Below are positions 62,429-64,000 of a DNA stretch of 64,000 nucleotides, in pieces. The notes beneath the pieces are model-generated. The model did no database searches and had not been told where the DNA came from. It worked only from the letters and a program-made list of their open reading frames with translations. Each line of letters starts with the position of its first letter. Position 1 is the first letter of the stretch. This DNA comes from Coralloluteibacterium stylophorae (lineage in GTDB: Bacteria; Pseudomonadota; Gammaproteobacteria; Xanthomonadales; Xanthomonadaceae). The position numbers were made by a program, and so were the translations under genes. The stretch spans positions 124,001 to 188,000 of the forward strand of contig NZ_JAGQFT020000006.1 of the NCBI RefSeq assembly GCF_018122625.2. Reading direction: 5' to 3'.

Positions 62429-64000
62429 CTACTCGTGCACGACCCGCACCCATTGCGTCGGCCAGGGCTCACGGCTGCCGTCGCGGCCGTGCACCACGAT
62501 GCCGAGCCGGTGCCGGCCCGCCGGCAGCGCAGCGGCGTCCAGACGCGCATCGAAGCCCACCGCCGGATGCGCCGGATCCTCCGACACCTTCCAGTACTCC
62601 GCGACCCACGGCGCGGGCCTGCCGTAGGCGGCGTCCGCCACCGTCGCGCCATCCAGGGTGACCTCCACCCGGGCCACGCCGGCGCCGTCCTTGAACGCCC
62701 AGCCCGCGACTGCGAACCCGCCCGAGACCTCCGCATCCGCCGCGGGCGCATCGATCCAGGCGATCGCCGGCAGCACGCAGCCGGCGCCGGCCGTGCCCGG
62801 CGCGGTCGGCGGCAGCGCGAACAGCAGGAAACGCTTGCGGCCGCCGTCGACGTTCAGCACCTCGGGCGAACGCAGCCCGCCGGCGACATCGCACAACCCG
62901 CGATAGGCCTCCAGCCGCTGTTTCGCCGGCCGCGCGCTGTCCTCGACCACGAGCAGCACCGGCGCATCGCGCGTCGAGAGGTCGGTTTCGGTGAGCCCCC
63001 ACAGCGCCAGCTGCGGCGCGCGCCCGTGCTTGTGGTTGAGCGGATGGTCGAGCACCGGCACGTCGCCGCGTCCGCGCGCGAACCCGAGCTGGGCCCCGAG
63101 CATGAAGTTGTCGGCCACCACGCGGGTGTCGTCCGGCATCTGCGCCAGCCGCGCGTCGACCGCCGCGGCGACCTCGCCCCAGCCGGCGAAGTTGTCCGGA
63201 TAGGCGGATGTGCCGGCCAGGCGCGCGCGCAGCCCCGGTGCGAGCGCGGCGACGAGATAGGCGCAGGCCAGCAGGGTGCCGGCAGCGGCCAGCGCCTGGG
63301 TGGCGATGCGCCATGGGCGCGGCCAGCGCGCCAGCACCGGCGGCGCGAACACCGCGAGCGCGAGCCAGCCCGGCAGAGTCCAGTGGAAGCTCACCCGCTC
63401 GGCGTCGGCGAAGAAGCCGAGCACACCGTAGGCGGCGATCGGCAGGCCGCCGGCGACCAGCACGAGGGCCGCGCCGGCGCGCGCTCGTTCCCGCCACGCC
63501 TCGCGCAATGCACCCAGCAGCGCGACCAGCAGCAGCGGCGTGACGCAGACCAGCTGCACCAGCGGAAACCAGGCGCCGGACAGGTGGAAGCGCCACGGAT
63601 GGCGGTCGACCAGCTGGAAGCGCAGGCCGGCGTCGCCGTGCGCCAGGTTCCACCACGCGAGCGGCAGCCATGCCAGCGCGCCCACCGCGACCGCGGCCCA
63701 GACGCGCGCATCGCGCAGCGCGGCGCGGCCGTCCCGCGAGGCGAGCAGGGCCAGCGCGCCGGCCGCCACGACCAGGGCGAAGCGGTAATGGGTCAGGCCA
63801 CCCAGCACCAGTCCGCAGGCAAGCTCGATGCAGGCCGCGGCGCCGACCCGGCGCAGCAGGCGCGAGGCCGCGTCCAGGCACAGCAGCGCGGCGAAGGTCA
63901 GCGGCACGTCGGGCAGGGCCAGCACGCCCAGCGTCGCCGCCAGCGGCAGCAGCGCCGCCACCGTACCCGCGCGCCAGCCGGCGGCCTCGCCGAGTTCGCG
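62429..64000 (-). CDS. GT39/PMT-like membrane glycosyltransferase, C-terminal part
   Basis: 523 codons, running off the window at its 5' end. LPDVPLTFAALLCLDAASRLL and later hydrophobic stretches give about eight visible TM helices (to roughly 310 residues from the edge), as in dolichyl/undecaprenyl-phosphate-sugar transferases. A soluble domain follows (FAGWGEVAAAVDARLAQMP..., VVADNFMLGAQLGF). The last ~110 residues look like an Ig-type beta-sandwich (SGGFAVAGWAFKDGAGVARVEVTLDG). The catalytic N-terminal acidic motif lies outside the window. Acceptor unknown. Confidence 0.82.
   Translation of the reverse strand, partial: RELGEAAGWRAGTVAALLPLAATLGVLALPDVPLTFAALLCLDAASRLLRRVGAAACIELACGLVLGGLTHYRFALVVAAGALALLASRDGRAALRDARVWAAVAVGALAWLPLAWWNLAHGDAGLRFQLVDRHPWRFHLSGAWFPLVQLVCVTPLLLVALLGALREAWRERARAGAALVLVAGGLPIAAYGVLGFFADAERVSFHWTLPGWLALAVFAPPVLARWPRPWRIATQALAAAGTLLACAYLVAALAPGLRARLAGTSAYPDNFAGWGEVAAAVDARLAQMPDDTRVVADNFMLGAQLGFARGRGDVPVLDHPLNHKHGRAPQLALWGLTETDLSTRDAPVLLVVEDSARPAKQRLEAYRGLCDVAGGLRSPEVLNVDGGRKRFLLFALPPTAPGTAGAGCVLPAIAWIDAPAADAEVSGGFAVAGWAFKDGAGVARVEVTLDGATVADAAYGRPAPWVAEYWKVSEDPAHPAVGFDARLDAAALPAGRHRLGIVVHGRDGSREPWPTQWVRVVHE

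Overview
The window is very GC-rich chromosomal DNA with dense, mostly minus-strand housekeeping operons. Gene content and order (pabB-mltG-tmk-holB-pilZ, fimV-truA-trpF, trpI divergent from trpBA, separate nuoC and nuoD, a long RimP, fab genes next to rpmF) point to a gammaproteobacterium of the Lysobacteraceae/Xanthomonadaceae, most likely near Luteimonas or Lysobacter. This placement is inference from protein sequence and synteny. I see no plasmid, phage, IS element or CRISPR array.

Layout. 1-2.5 kb: 5' part of a TonB-dependent receptor, divergent from a GntP-type permease. 2.7-11.9 kb: translation and RNA-decay block, read right to left: initiator tRNA (metY), rimP, nusA, infB, rbfA, truB, rpsO, pnp. 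12-26.8 kb: complete 14-gene NADH dehydrogenase I operon, nuoA to nuoN. 27-28.5 kb: tRNA-Leu(GAG), secG and tpiA. 28.5-32.8 kb: tightly packed accessory operon encoding a periplasmic cupredoxin-like protein, a Cache-HAMP-GGDEF-EAL protein, a DUF3034 exported protein and a lipoprotein truncated haemoglobin. 32.9-34.7 kb: an SDR and an Fe(II)/2-oxoglutarate-type oxygenase. 34.8-41.7 kb: glmM, accD, trpA, trpB, the divergent regulator trpI, trpF and truA. 41.8-48.3 kb: fimV, asd, a 2-hydroxyacid dehydrogenase, aroC and prmB. 48.5-50 kb: SCO1-type copper chaperone and psd. 50.2-54.7 kb: pilZ, holB, tmk, mltG and pabB. 54.7-61 kb: fatty-acid synthesis block yceD, rpmF, fabH, kinase-like gene, fabD, fabG, acpP, fabF. 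61-64 kb: small membrane protein, methyltransferase and the 3' part of a GT39-like membrane glycosyltransferase.

How they work together. The genes cover core growth: translation initiation, ribosome maturation, respiration, fatty-acid and envelope-precursor synthesis, aromatic and aspartate-family amino acids, DNA replication, and type IV pilus control. Many junctions use 4-bp ATGA or GTGA overlaps, suggesting translational coupling. Less ordinary elements are the copper/c-di-GMP/globin operon, heptanucleotide repeat arrays in three intergenic regions, clusters of perfect hairpins inside the metY-rimP and fab operons, an almost leaderless promoter for yceD-rpmF, absence of plsX from the fab cluster with a kinase-like gene in that operon, and a PabB-like enzyme lacking the PIKGT lysine.

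No gene-free stretch exceeds about 260 bp. The largest, 48290-48546, holds two candidate promoters and a heptamer array.
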